Shown here: one piece after another, positions 1 to 5,817 of the stretch | Layout of the letters: the number at the start of each line of letters is the position of its first letter | Position numbering within the stretch: the first letter of the stretch is position 1 | From: Acidimicrobiales bacterium | GTDB taxonomy: Bacteria > Actinomycetota > Acidimicrobiia > Acidimicrobiales > Poriferisodalaceae | Direction of reading: 5' to 3' | Assembly (NCBI GenBank): GCA_030749275.1 | Contig: JASMKJ010000326.1 | Coordinates: 1 to 5,817, forward strand | Length of the DNA: 5,817 bases | Made by a program: the position numbers and the translations under genes | Notes under the pieces: generated by a model | What the model saw: only the letters and a program-made list of their open reading frames with translations | Database searches by the model: none | Told to the model about the DNA's origin: nothing

Positions 1-197
1 AGGTGGCTCCCGAGGCCCCAGCCGACGGGAGGGCAGTCAAAGACCTTGGGTTGTCGGGAAACGTTCTTCTTGCTGCCATAGTTCGCGATGGCAATGCTCA
101 GATAGCCCGTGGTCGGAGTGTCTTAAGGGCTCGTGACCACGTAATCGTCTTCGCAAAGCCTCATCTGGTTGATGAGGTGAAACAGGCCTTCGGGTGA
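1..197 (+). CDS. trkA: Trk K+ uptake regulator TrkA, C-terminal fragment (RCK_C domain)
   Basis: This is the last 64 codons of a gene that begins left of the window; bases 1-2 are the end of a split codon. The visible protein fits the RCK C-terminal (TrkA_C) domain: a 'DGRAVKDLGLSGNVLLAAIVRDG' type strand pattern broken into GRAVKDL, then NVLLAAIVRDG, then the ARGRSVLRARDHVIVF segment that matches the family's 'PrG...L..GD.viVf' signature, and a short terminal helix. In the family, TrkA is a cytoplasmic protein that forms a ring under the TrkH channel and gates it in response to nucleotides; the nucleotide-binding Rossmann (RCK_N) part would be upstream and is not visible. The stop overlaps the GTG start of the next gene (GTGA), so the two are probably co-translated. 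A GTG at position 3 could be read as a start, but a lone RCK_C half-domain beginning exactly at the edge is much less likely than truncation by the window. Confidence 0.88.
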   Translation, partial: VAPEAPADGRAVKDLGLSGNVLLAAIVRDGNAQIARGRSVLRARDHVIVFAKPHLVDEVKQAFG

Positions 198-1783
198 CAC
201 CAAGGTCTCCTGTACGGGGCGCCGGATCAGCGCTTGTCCGGCGCCTAACTCTTTGGATACGACATGTCTCGATAGAACTTCAACGCCACGTTACACACGG
301 ACGGTTTGAGTCTGCGATAGGGGTGACCGTGGGGGCAGTGTGGCTCGGGATTACACCTTTGTTTCTCTTATGCGCACTTGTCGACTATTTCGATGGGGGT
401 CCGGACGCGGCTGCATTATTACTGTCAGGGGCCGTTATTGCATTCGCAGGAGTGGTCGCTCTTTGGCTGTCGGAATTTCCGTCCGCTCTTCCACTAAAAC
501 GTTTGTTCGCGGCTCTTGTATGTGGAGTGCTAGCAGCTCTGGTTGCGGCGACGGCCGCTCACTTCCTGACTGGCGTTGCCCCGACCATTGACTCTTCTTT
601 AGCTGAAGGTGCTGCGACCATCACCGGAACTAATTCCTCCACGGTTAACCCTGAGCAACTATCTCTAGGAATGCTGTTATTTCGAGCGTTTGGGCAATGG
701 TTGGCATCTGCTGGTCTAATCGTAGTTTTAGTGCGCATCGCACCCCATCTGGGTGTTGGCGGTCTTGATGCGGATGGAGGAGTTTCCACGCGCTCAGCGA
801 GGCGCTTAGCCCCAAAGAGTGGTTCAACCATGGTTCGGTTATTGCTTCTTTATGTCTCGCTAACGGTTGTGCTACTCGTCGCATATTCCTTAGCAGGCAT
901 GCCTTTTGTCGACAGTGTGGTTCATTGCTTGACGACTGTTTCATCTGGCGGATTCTCCAGTCGTTCGGGTTCAATCGGTGCCTTTAATTCTGGGGCAATC
1001 GAATGGGTGGCCATTGTCGGGATGTTGATAGCCGGAACGAGCTTGCCCTTAATCTTTCGAGCGTTTCGCCGTGGGGACCTCCACCGCTTTGCCCGAAGTG
1101 TTGAGTTTCGAACCTATATCTGTTTGGTAGTCACCGCTGTCTTCGCTGCTCTTGCTTGGTCTGGTAACTGGCCCAAAGCGGACGATGTTCGAGAAACGGT
1201 CTTCGCCGTAGCTTCAGCGGTGTCTACGACGGGGTTCGTTGTGCGTGACCTGAACTCGATTTCGTATGGAGCAGAAGCGGTGCTTCTCGTCTTGATGGTG
1301 ATCGGGGGAATGTCAGCTTCAGTCGCAGGCGGCTTCACGGTCATGAGGCTCATGGTGGTCTCACGTTACATAGGTCGGGAACTGCGTCGGAGTATTCATC
1401 CAGCAACAGTCGAAAAGATTCACCTGGGTAAGTCCTCCATCGGTGAGGTTGCTCTCGCGAGAATAATTGGCGAACTTTTCTTGTCAGCCGCCGTAATTCT
1501 CCCCCTGGCCCTGGTGCTTAGTTCAGATGGCTTGAACTTTGAAGCAGCGTTCTCATTTGCTATTTCGGCACTTTCCAACGTCGGCTTCGCATTTGGTCTT
1601 AATGGGCCTGAAGAACATCTGCGAACGTTGGGGACGCTTGGTCACCTTGCAGCCGCTTCGTTGATGCTGGTTGGGAGGATCTCGGTAACGCCTCTTCTGG
1701 TTACTTTGGGAGGACTTGGAGAGCCGATGCAGCGAGACATTCGACGGTGGCGTCTGGCTCGACATGAGAAGGCAGTCCGTTGA
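194..1783 (+). CDS. trkH: Diverged TrkH-family K+ channel subunit (TrkH1)
   Basis: A 529-residue polytopic membrane protein of the TrkH/KtrB superfamily, which carries K+ across the inner membrane through four M1-pore-M2 repeats. Start: GTG at 194 overlaps the trkA stop (GTGA); a weak AGG lies about 7 bases upstream, and no better start is seen before the first membrane span. Residues 1-40 are a basic, non-membrane N-terminus; spans lie near 41-62, 74-92, 103-122, 160-183, 212-233, 268-290, 305-322, 360-385, 420-443 and 485-507. Pore loops 2-4 are recognisable: TTVSSGGF (247-254), STTGF (344-348) and SNVGF (461-465), each with the filter glycine. The D3M2 bend GGMSASVAGG (371-380) and the Arg in LVGR (495) are kept. 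Repeat 1 is odd: the filter reads TITGTN (142-147), its pore helix is about 4 residues shorter than in the neighbour, and QWLGGMG has become QWLASAG (168-174). The family is certain. Whether it conducts K+ alone or works with TrkH2 cannot be told from sequence. Confidence 0.9.
   Translation: MTPRSPVRGAGSALVRRLTLWIRHVSIELQRHVTHGRFESAIGVTVGAVWLGITPLFLLCALVDYFDGGPDAAALLLSGAVIAFAGVVALWLSEFPSALPLKRLFAALVCGVLAALVAATAAHFLTGVAPTIDSSLAEGAATITGTNSSTVNPEQLSLGMLLFRAFGQWLASAGLIVVLVRIAPHLGVGGLDADGGVSTRSARRLAPKSGSTMVRLLLLYVSLTVVLLVAYSLAGMPFVDSVVHCLTTVSSGGFSSRSGSIGAFNSGAIEWVAIVGMLIAGTSLPLIFRAFRRGDLHRFARSVEFRTYICLVVTAVFAALAWSGNWPKADDVRETVFAVASAVSTTGFVVRDLNSISYGAEAVLLVLMVIGGMSASVAGGFTVMRLMVVSRYIGRELRRSIHPATVEKIHLGKSSIGEVALARIIGELFLSAAVILPLALVLSSDGLNFEAAFSFAISALSNVGFAFGLNGPEEHLRTLGTLGHLAAASLMLVGRISVTPLLVTLGGLGEPMQRDIRRWRLARHEKAVR
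1766..1772 (+). promoter_or_regulatory. Ribosome binding site for trkH2 (supports the TTG start)
   Basis: GAGAAGG lies inside the last codons of trkH1, 7 bases before the TTG at 1780. It is the best Shine-Dalgarno match near this junction and favours TTG over the in-frame GTG codons at 1804 and 1810. Confidence 0.6.
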
Positions 1784-3267
1784 GGCGGGTATCGGTCACT
1801 CCAGTGCGCGTGGCCGGCGCTGGGCTATTGGCGGCCGCCATAGCGATGATGTTGTCGGCTGTTGTTTCTGTGGTCGATGGTGGAGGTGGGGCCACAGGCT
1901 TGACTGTTTCGGCTCTTCTCACAGGGCTGGTGGGGCTCGCCCTCTTCTTTGGTTCGCAGGTTTCACCGACGGCAGATTCTGCCCTCGCATTCGCCTCAGT
2001 CGCCTGGAGCTGGCTTGCCGTTTCCTTAGCTGGATCACTTCCATTTGTGCTTACAGGTGTCATTTCGTGGGGGCAGTTTGATAACGCATTATTTGAATCA
2101 ATCTCCGGCTTCACTTGCAGCGGTTCTACGATCTTGTCGAACTTTGAATCTGTACCCCAAGGTGTCCTCTTCTATCGAAGTTTGACCCAATGGCTTGGAG
2201 GGATGGGTTTGGTTGTGTTGGCAGTAGCAGTTCTCCCAGCGTTGGGTATTGGCGGCCTAGATCTGATTGCTAGCGAAGCGCCTGGGCCTACCGCCGACCG
2301 GCTCACCTTACGGGTGCGTGACACGGCTCGACAGCTGTGGCTGCTCTATGGCGTCATGACTGGCATAGTCGCATTGGTTTTATTGACTATTGGAATGTCG
2401 ATCTTTGACGCAGTTACTCATGCTTTTACAACGGTGTCCACGGGAGGCTTTTCACCTCACGCAGAATCCATCGCCTATTTTGACTCATTTCCCATAGAGC
2501 TAGTCCTTATGGTCGGGATGCTATTTAGCGGAGCCAGCTTTTCTATTCATTGGCATGCCCTTAGGCAGGGGATAGGAGCGTATAGACGCGTTTCTGAGGT
2601 CCGCTGGTACCTGACTCTGATCTGTTGCGCTTTTGGAATGCTTGTATGGGTAAATCTTGGAGAACTTGGATGGCTACAGAACTTGAGAGAGTCACTCTTT
2701 TACGCCGTTTCTTTAGGTACCAGTACCGGATTCGGCAACTCGGATTTTGTTCTTTGGATGCCGGCGGCTCACCTAGTTCTTCTTGTTTTGATGCTTGTCG
2801 GCGGCATGAGCGGCTCGACAGCAGGTGGCATGAAAGTGCTGCGTTTGCAGGTGGTTTTCAAGTACGCATTCAGAGAGCTGATGCGAGCCCGTCATCCGAA
2901 TTCGGTTATTCCCATTCGATTAGGGAGAACCACGATTGAAGAGCAGATTGCGGCCAAAGTTGTCGGTTTCGTGATGCTTTATTTGGGGCTGATAGTTGTT
3001 GGTGGCGTCATTTTGTCCGGACTAGGAGTGGACCTAGTTACAGCCTTCAGCGGATCGGCATCTGCGCTCGGCAATGTGGGCCCCGCGCTCGGCGAGGCAG
3101 GCCCCACAAGCAATTTTTTGGTGTTTCCACGAATCGGCAGAGTAATCCTGATGTCGTTAATGGCCTTTGGCCGGCTGGAACTGTTCCCCGCCATGCTGAT
3201 GTTGGTGGCGAGCATTCGAGGTCTTAGCCAAATACGTCGACGACGAGATAGGGCACAGTCTGGCTGA
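1780..3267 (+). CDS. trkH: TrkH-family K+ channel subunit (TrkH2), canonical type
   Basis: A 495-residue membrane protein with the full TrkH signature set; it would form the K+ path through the membrane, gated by TrkA. Selectivity-filter loops are seen in all four repeats: FESISGFTCSGST (105-117), TTVSTGGF (217-224), TSTGFGNSD (314-322) and SALGNVGPALG (428-438). Other family marks are QWLGGMGLVVL (137-147), LPALGIGGLDL (152-162), EAPGPTADRL (166-175), the D3M2 loop GGMSGSTAGGMKVLR (341-355) that acts as an intramembrane gate in TrkH, and the filter-lining Arg in FGRLE (Arg465). Length is normal for TrkH. The C-terminus ends in an arginine-rich tail (484-491) on the cytoplasmic side. The start is a TTG overlapping the trkH1 stop (TTGA) with GAGAAGG 7 bases upstream. 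Aligning it with TrkH1 by eye shows clear homology along the whole length but low identity, so the two are old paralogues, not a recent duplication. Confidence 0.95.
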   Translation: MRRVSVTPVRVAGAGLLAAAIAMMLSAVVSVVDGGGGATGLTVSALLTGLVGLALFFGSQVSPTADSALAFASVAWSWLAVSLAGSLPFVLTGVISWGQFDNALFESISGFTCSGSTILSNFESVPQGVLFYRSLTQWLGGMGLVVLAVAVLPALGIGGLDLIASEAPGPTADRLTLRVRDTARQLWLLYGVMTGIVALVLLTIGMSIFDAVTHAFTTVSTGGFSPHAESIAYFDSFPIELVLMVGMLFSGASFSIHWHALRQGIGAYRRVSEVRWYLTLICCAFGMLVWVNLGELGWLQNLRESLFYAVSLGTSTGFGNSDFVLWMPAAHLVLLVLMLVGGMSGSTAGGMKVLRLQVVFKYAFRELMRARHPNSVIPIRLGRTTIEEQIAAKVVGFVMLYLGLIVVGGVILSGLGVDLVTAFSGSASALGNVGPALGEAGPTSNFLVFPRIGRVILMSLMAFGRLELFPAMLMLVASIRGLSQIRRRRDRAQSG

Positions 3268-3278
3268 AATTCAGCTAG
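3260..3278. other. Inverted repeat spanning both stop codons of the convergent operons
   Basis: CTGGCTG (3260-3266) can pair with CAGCTAG (3272-3278) around a 5-base AAATT loop, with one G-T wobble in the + strand reading. As DNA the symmetry continues inward as GCTGAA-A-TTCAGC, centred at 3269. It contains the trkH2 stop (TGA, 3265-3267) and the stop of the lipoprotein gene on the other strand (3271-3273). There is no T-run after the stem on either strand, so it does not meet the rule for an intrinsic terminator; it could be a weak two-way transcription end or simply a by-product of two stops meeting. Confidence 0.35.
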
Positions 3279-3888
3279 CTACGGACGGCTCAGTTAGTGC
3301 TGCGTAGTCATCAACTGTTAGCGGTGAAGGAAAACGGCCCTCAGGCACTTCCTCAATGAGTCCTTCCCCATCGGGCAGCTGCACGGGCTTTCCTTCAAGG
3401 AAGAACACCACTCCTTGGGTGTCACTGATCAATGCTGATGCTGTGAGTACGAGTTGCGCTGAAGCCCTAATTCGTTGCTCCCCTTCAATCTCAAAGAAGG
3501 TTTGATTCAGATGAATTGAAATTGTGTTGTTCCTTAATAAGGCAACATCGACTATCTCTGTTCCGGCAGGAATCGCGGAGGCGAACCCCGCCTCGGCTTC
3601 CAATTCCGTTGGCCCGCTAAGGAGATTGTTCAGCGGCGCGTCAAGGAAAACAGGTGCTGGTAAAGGGCGCTGAATTTCAACCAGCAGCTCGTCCTTAAAG
3701 TGGTAGACGGGGTGGAAAGTCATATTTTCCGACAATTCAAATTCGCTAGTGTCAGCGATCTCGGATGGAAATACGTCCTCAGGCACGGCGAGTGACGTCG
3801 GTTCGCTATCGGTGCCGAGGCCACAGGCCACGAGCGCGAGAAGCATCAAGATTGTGGTCAAAATGTAGTTCGCTAATGAAATCTTCAT
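3271..3888 (-). CDS. GerMN-domain lipoprotein, short LpqB-like partner of MtrAB
   Basis: A 205-residue predicted lipoprotein. Residues 1-22 form a lipoprotein signal peptide: a short Lys-containing head, a hydrophobic core and the lipobox L-V-A-C with the lipidated Cys at 22, followed by an acidic, Ser/Thr-rich linker (about 25-55). Residues about 58-172 fit a GerMN (sporulation and germination) domain: VYHFKDELLVEIQR, LNNLLSGPTELE (86-97), GFASAIPAGTEIVDV (101-115) and SAQLVLTASAL (143-153), then FFLEGKPVQLP. A short tail follows. It would be anchored on the outer face of the cytoplasmic membrane. The start ATG overlaps the mtrB stop (ATGA), with AGCAGG 6 bases upstream. Actinobacterial LpqB, encoded at the same place after mtrB, carries a GerMN domain plus a large beta-propeller and runs to over 500 residues; here the propeller is absent and the gene ends cleanly at a TGA facing trkH2. 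The function as an MtrB accessory is inferred from domain and position. Confidence 0.87.
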   Translation of the reverse strand: MKISLANYILTTILMLLALVACGLGTDSEPTSLAVPEDVFPSEIADTSEFELSENMTFHPVYHFKDELLVEIQRPLPAPVFLDAPLNNLLSGPTELEAEAGFASAIPAGTEIVDVALLRNNTISIHLNQTFFEIEGEQRIRASAQLVLTASALISDTQGVVFFLEGKPVQLPDGEGLIEEVPEGRFPSPLTVDDYAALTEPSVAS

Positions 3889-5291
3889 CGTCGACCTGCT
3901 TTGGGGAGTGTCACCACAAAGCGAGCTCCGATATCACCATTGGGTTTACCTTCGACTCGTGCTGTGCCGCCGTGCCGTCGAGCATGTTCGTCAACGAGCG
4001 CTAAACCCAGCCCGGCACCATCTCCGGCGCCCCGCTTTCGTGCGGCTGCGCCTCGGGTGAAACGTTCGAATATCAGCTCTCTCTCAGATGGGGCAACACC
4101 GGGTCCTGAATCTTCGACAGCTATCTCAATGTTCCTTCCAGACGATGAAATGGTGAGTCGTGTCGGTCCGTCGCCATATTTTTCTGCGTTTCTCAACAAA
4201 TTGTCCAACACCTGGGCCAAACGTCTTTTGTCACCCATCACCAGTGCACCTTCTGCGCTTCCTGAGACTTCCAAGGGAATGGTTCCCTCCGACGATGCCA
4301 AGGTCGCTTTAACCAATTCTTCGATGTTGACTAGGTCATTTTCCATCGGTCCCGAGTCCGACCGTGAGAGATCGAGTAAATCTTGGACGAGATGTTCGAA
4401 CCTGACAACCTCGTCATTGAGTAGGTCAAGTGCTTGTTGGGTCCGCTCGGGGAGTTCCTCGCGGCGGTGCTGCATGACATCTATCGAAGCGCGAAGTGTC
4501 ATTAACGGAGATCTCAGCTCGTGACTCACATCTGATGAGAAGCGTGCGTCCCGGGTGATCCGAGTTTCCATGGCTGCTGCCATCTCGTTAAATGAACTGA
4601 CGAGAGCATCGAGATCGGGATCACTGACTTCTTCAAGCCGGGTGTCGAAACGTCCGTGAGCTATAGAAGTTGCGGCATCAGAAATATCCGTAAGAGGACG
4701 CAACAGGCCGCCACTTGCCCAAAGACCTATGCCGACACCCACCAAAACGGTTAGAGCTCCACCAACTAGCAAAATCAAAGCCAAACTTTCTAAAGTGCTT
4801 TCCACCTCGGCGAGCGGCACCAACTCAAAATATGCAACCCCTTGAAGGGCCGACGCGTTGCTTGGGCGTAGCTGAAGCCCGAAGGCCAAGAAAGGTTGGT
4901 CGTCTAATCGGTACCTCATAGTTTTGGCTTGAGATGACTCAAGTACCGACGAGACCAAGGGAGGCGGTAGATCATTGGGCGTTAACGACAGTGAGGTCCA
5001 AGTTTCGTCGCCGGTTCGAACAATGGAGCGACTTCCGCTAAGGCTGGGCAATGATTCCAATAATTGAGTGAAGTCGGGGTCCTCGGCTCTAAGCGAACTT
5101 TGCACTTGACGCGCATTCGCGAAGAATTGACGTTCTGATGATTCTTCTCTCTGTTGGAGCATGCTCTGTCGCGAAAGTCCGTAAGTAATCACAACTAGGA
5201 CGAGGGCAGCGATGGCTGCTCCAAGAGTGAACGCGCCTATGACTCGGGTTCTTAATGGGAGGCGGCGCCAAGGAAGGCCGCGTGAACTCAT
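3885..5291 (-). CDS. mtrB: MtrB-type membrane sensor histidine kinase
   Basis: A 468-residue two-component sensor kinase that would phosphorylate itself and then the MtrA-type regulator encoded just upstream. Order of parts: basic N-terminus; membrane span about 17-38; an extracytoplasmic region of about 130 residues (40-168); second span about 170-192; HAMP linker about 190-243 (LLRPLTDISDAATSIAHG); dimerisation/His-phosphotransfer domain with SDVSHELRSPL, the phospho-acceptor His being 257; and an HATPase_c domain with the N box DNLLRNAEKYG (363-373), G1 box EDSGPGV (393-399), F box IFERFTRG and G2 box GAGLGLAL (425-432). All catalytic boxes are intact. The region around the His, including RREELPERTQQ and RFEHLVQDLLDLSR, strongly resembles MtrB. 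The start chosen is ATG at 5291, 2 bases after the mtrA stop; the frame stays open back to 5432, but that extension lies inside mtrA, is Cys/Arg-rich and has no family likeness. No good Shine-Dalgarno is seen, so coupling to mtrA translation is likely. It is somewhat shorter than mycobacterial MtrB. Confidence 0.93.
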   Translation of the reverse strand: MSSRGLPWRRLPLRTRVIGAFTLGAAIAALVLVVITYGLSRQSMLQQREESSERQFFANARQVQSSLRAEDPDFTQLLESLPSLSGSRSIVRTGDETWTSLSLTPNDLPPPLVSSVLESSQAKTMRYRLDDQPFLAFGLQLRPSNASALQGVAYFELVPLAEVESTLESLALILLVGGALTVLVGVGIGLWASGGLLRPLTDISDAATSIAHGRFDTRLEEVSDPDLDALVSSFNEMAAAMETRITRDARFSSDVSHELRSPLMTLRASIDVMQHRREELPERTQQALDLLNDEVVRFEHLVQDLLDLSRSDSGPMENDLVNIEELVKATLASSEGTIPLEVSGSAEGALVMGDKRRLAQVLDNLLRNAEKYGDGPTRLTISSSGRNIEIAVEDSGPGVAPSERELIFERFTRGAAARKRGAGDGAGLGLALVDEHARRHGGTARVEGKPNGDIGARFVVTLPKAGRR

Positions 5292-5293
5292 AG

Positions 5294-5817
5294 TTATGCT
5301 TGAAGCTTGTAGCCCATACCGCGCACGGTTACAACATGACGCGGATGGGCAGGGTCGGTCTCGATCTTGGTTCGCAGACGACGGACATGCACATCCACGA
5401 GTCGCCCGTCTCCGAAATAGTCGTACCCCCATACTTCTTCAAGGAGGTGTTCGCGGCTCAATACCTTGCCTAGCTGGTCTGATAGCTCACACAAGAGATG
5501 AAATTCTGTTTTTGTCAGGTGAATTTCAGTTCCGTTTTTTCGTACCACGCCTTCCTCGGGGATTATGTCCAGATCTCCCACCGTTCTAGGAGCTGAAGTT
5601 CTGTCCTCGGATTTCACTCTTCGTAACAGAGCTCGAATTCTCGCAGACAACTCTTTAGGGGCAATGGGCTTGGTGACGTAGTCGTCGGAGCCTGCCTCCA
5701 GCCCAGCAACAACATCGTGCGTGTCGTCCCTCGCTGTCACCATGATGATGGGGACATCACTAGCGCGTCGAAGAGCTCGGCAAACCTCGAAGCCGTCTAT
5801 GCCAGGCAGTCCGATGT
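5294..5817 (-). CDS. mtrA: MtrA-type response regulator (OmpR/PhoB family), 5' part cut by window edge
   Basis: The 173 C-terminal residues of a DNA-binding response regulator that continues beyond the right edge. The first whole codons read IGLPGIDGFEVCRALR; in the family this follows directly after the phospho-acceptor Asp, whose codon (ending AC) is split by the edge. Still visible from the receiver domain are PIIMVTARDD (the conserved Thr/Ser switch region), GLEAGSDDYVTKPIAPKEL (with the conserved Lys-Pro) and the linker helix RALLRR. A winged-helix Trans_reg_C domain follows: LTKTEFHLLCEL, VLSREHLLEEVWGYDY, the recognition helix RLVDVHVRRLRTKIE and the terminal wing VVTVRGMGYKLQA. The last segments are very close to actinobacterial MtrA, a usually essential regulator of cell wall, division and osmotic-stress genes. 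The KP motif is followed by Ile where MtrA usually has Phe. The stop lies 2 bases before the mtrB start, so the genes are one operon; its promoter is outside the window. Confidence 0.92.
   Translation of the reverse strand, partial: IGLPGIDGFEVCRALRRASDVPIIMVTARDDTHDVVAGLEAGSDDYVTKPIAPKELSARIRALLRRVKSEDRTSAPRTVGDLDIIPEEGVVRKNGTEIHLTKTEFHLLCELSDQLGKVLSREHLLEEVWGYDYFGDGRLVDVHVRRLRTKIETDPAHPRHVVTVRGMGYKLQA

Noticed and set aside
3..197. A complete 64-codon gene starting with GTG at position 3
   Set aside because: The protein is the C-terminal half of an RCK_C domain and the frame is open to the left edge, so it is the end of trkA.
1701..2114. Overlapping open frames on both strands across the trkH1/trkH2 junction
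   Set aside because: They are low-complexity shadows of the two TrkH frames, which have clear membrane spans and filter motifs.
3064..3093. Direct repeat GCGCTCGGC (3064-3072 and 3085-3093)
   Set aside because: Both copies encode Ala-Leu-Gly in the fourth filter loop of TrkH2; codon reuse explains it.
3901..4524. A 207-codon open frame on the + strand
   Set aside because: It lies antisense to the catalytic domains of mtrB, is Ser/Arg/Pro-rich without any recognisable domain, and mtrB is certain.
5292..5432. A 47-residue N-terminal extension of the histidine kinase starting at 5432
   Set aside because: It overlaps the conserved end of mtrA, is rich in Cys and Arg and has no kinase likeness; ATG at 5291 fits the usual 2-base spacing after the mtrA stop.
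5294..5743. Response regulator starting at the ATG at 5743
   Set aside because: That Met is the one in PIIMVTA inside the receiver domain; conserved sequence continues in frame to the right edge.
1..5817. Mobile element, CRISPR, tRNA/rRNA or riboswitch
   Set aside because: No terminal inverted repeats, transposase or integrase motifs, spaced repeats or cloverleaf-like sequences were seen, and no intergenic gap exceeds 3 bases.

Overview
The window is a densely packed stretch of an actinobacterial chromosome. Two gene sets converge on each other, and almost every base is coding. The actinobacterial call rests on the right-hand genes: an MtrA-type response regulator, an MtrB-type histidine kinase and a lipoprotein with a GerMN domain, in the order of the actinobacterial mtrA-mtrB-lpqB cluster. 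Base composition looks moderate by eye (a little over 50% GC, not computed), and the lipoprotein is far shorter than classical LpqB. Both suggest a lineage outside the high-GC mycobacteria and streptomycetes, possibly an environmental or marine member of the Acidimicrobiia. That placement is inference.

Left half, + strand (1-3267): the 3' end of a trkA gene (RCK C-terminal domain of the K+ uptake regulator), then two complete, different TrkH-type K+ channel subunits in tandem, trkH1 (194-1783) and trkH2 (1780-3267). Both junctions are 4-base stop/start overlaps (GTGA, TTGA), so this is a translationally coupled operon. TrkH2 keeps the expected signatures. TrkH1 keeps pore loops 2-4 but is clearly diverged in the first pore repeat. 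The pair could form an asymmetric or heterodimeric channel on one TrkA ring.

Right half, - strand (3271-5817): mtrA (its 5' part lies beyond the right edge, and the cut falls at the expected phospho-acceptor Asp), mtrB (2 bases downstream of mtrA) and a 205-residue GerMN lipoprotein (overlapping mtrB by ATGA). MtrB would sense an envelope or osmotic cue, MtrA would regulate transcription, and the lipoprotein would sit outside the membrane as the LpqB-like accessory.

The two operons end tail to tail with 3 bases between stop codons, and an inverted repeat spans both stops. There is no gene-free stretch long enough to hold a promoter, no RNA gene, no mobile element and no CRISPR array. Promoters for both operons must lie outside the window. 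MtrAB is known to control osmoprotectant uptake genes in Corynebacterium, so its position beside a K+ uptake operon is suggestive, but nothing in the window proves a regulatory link.
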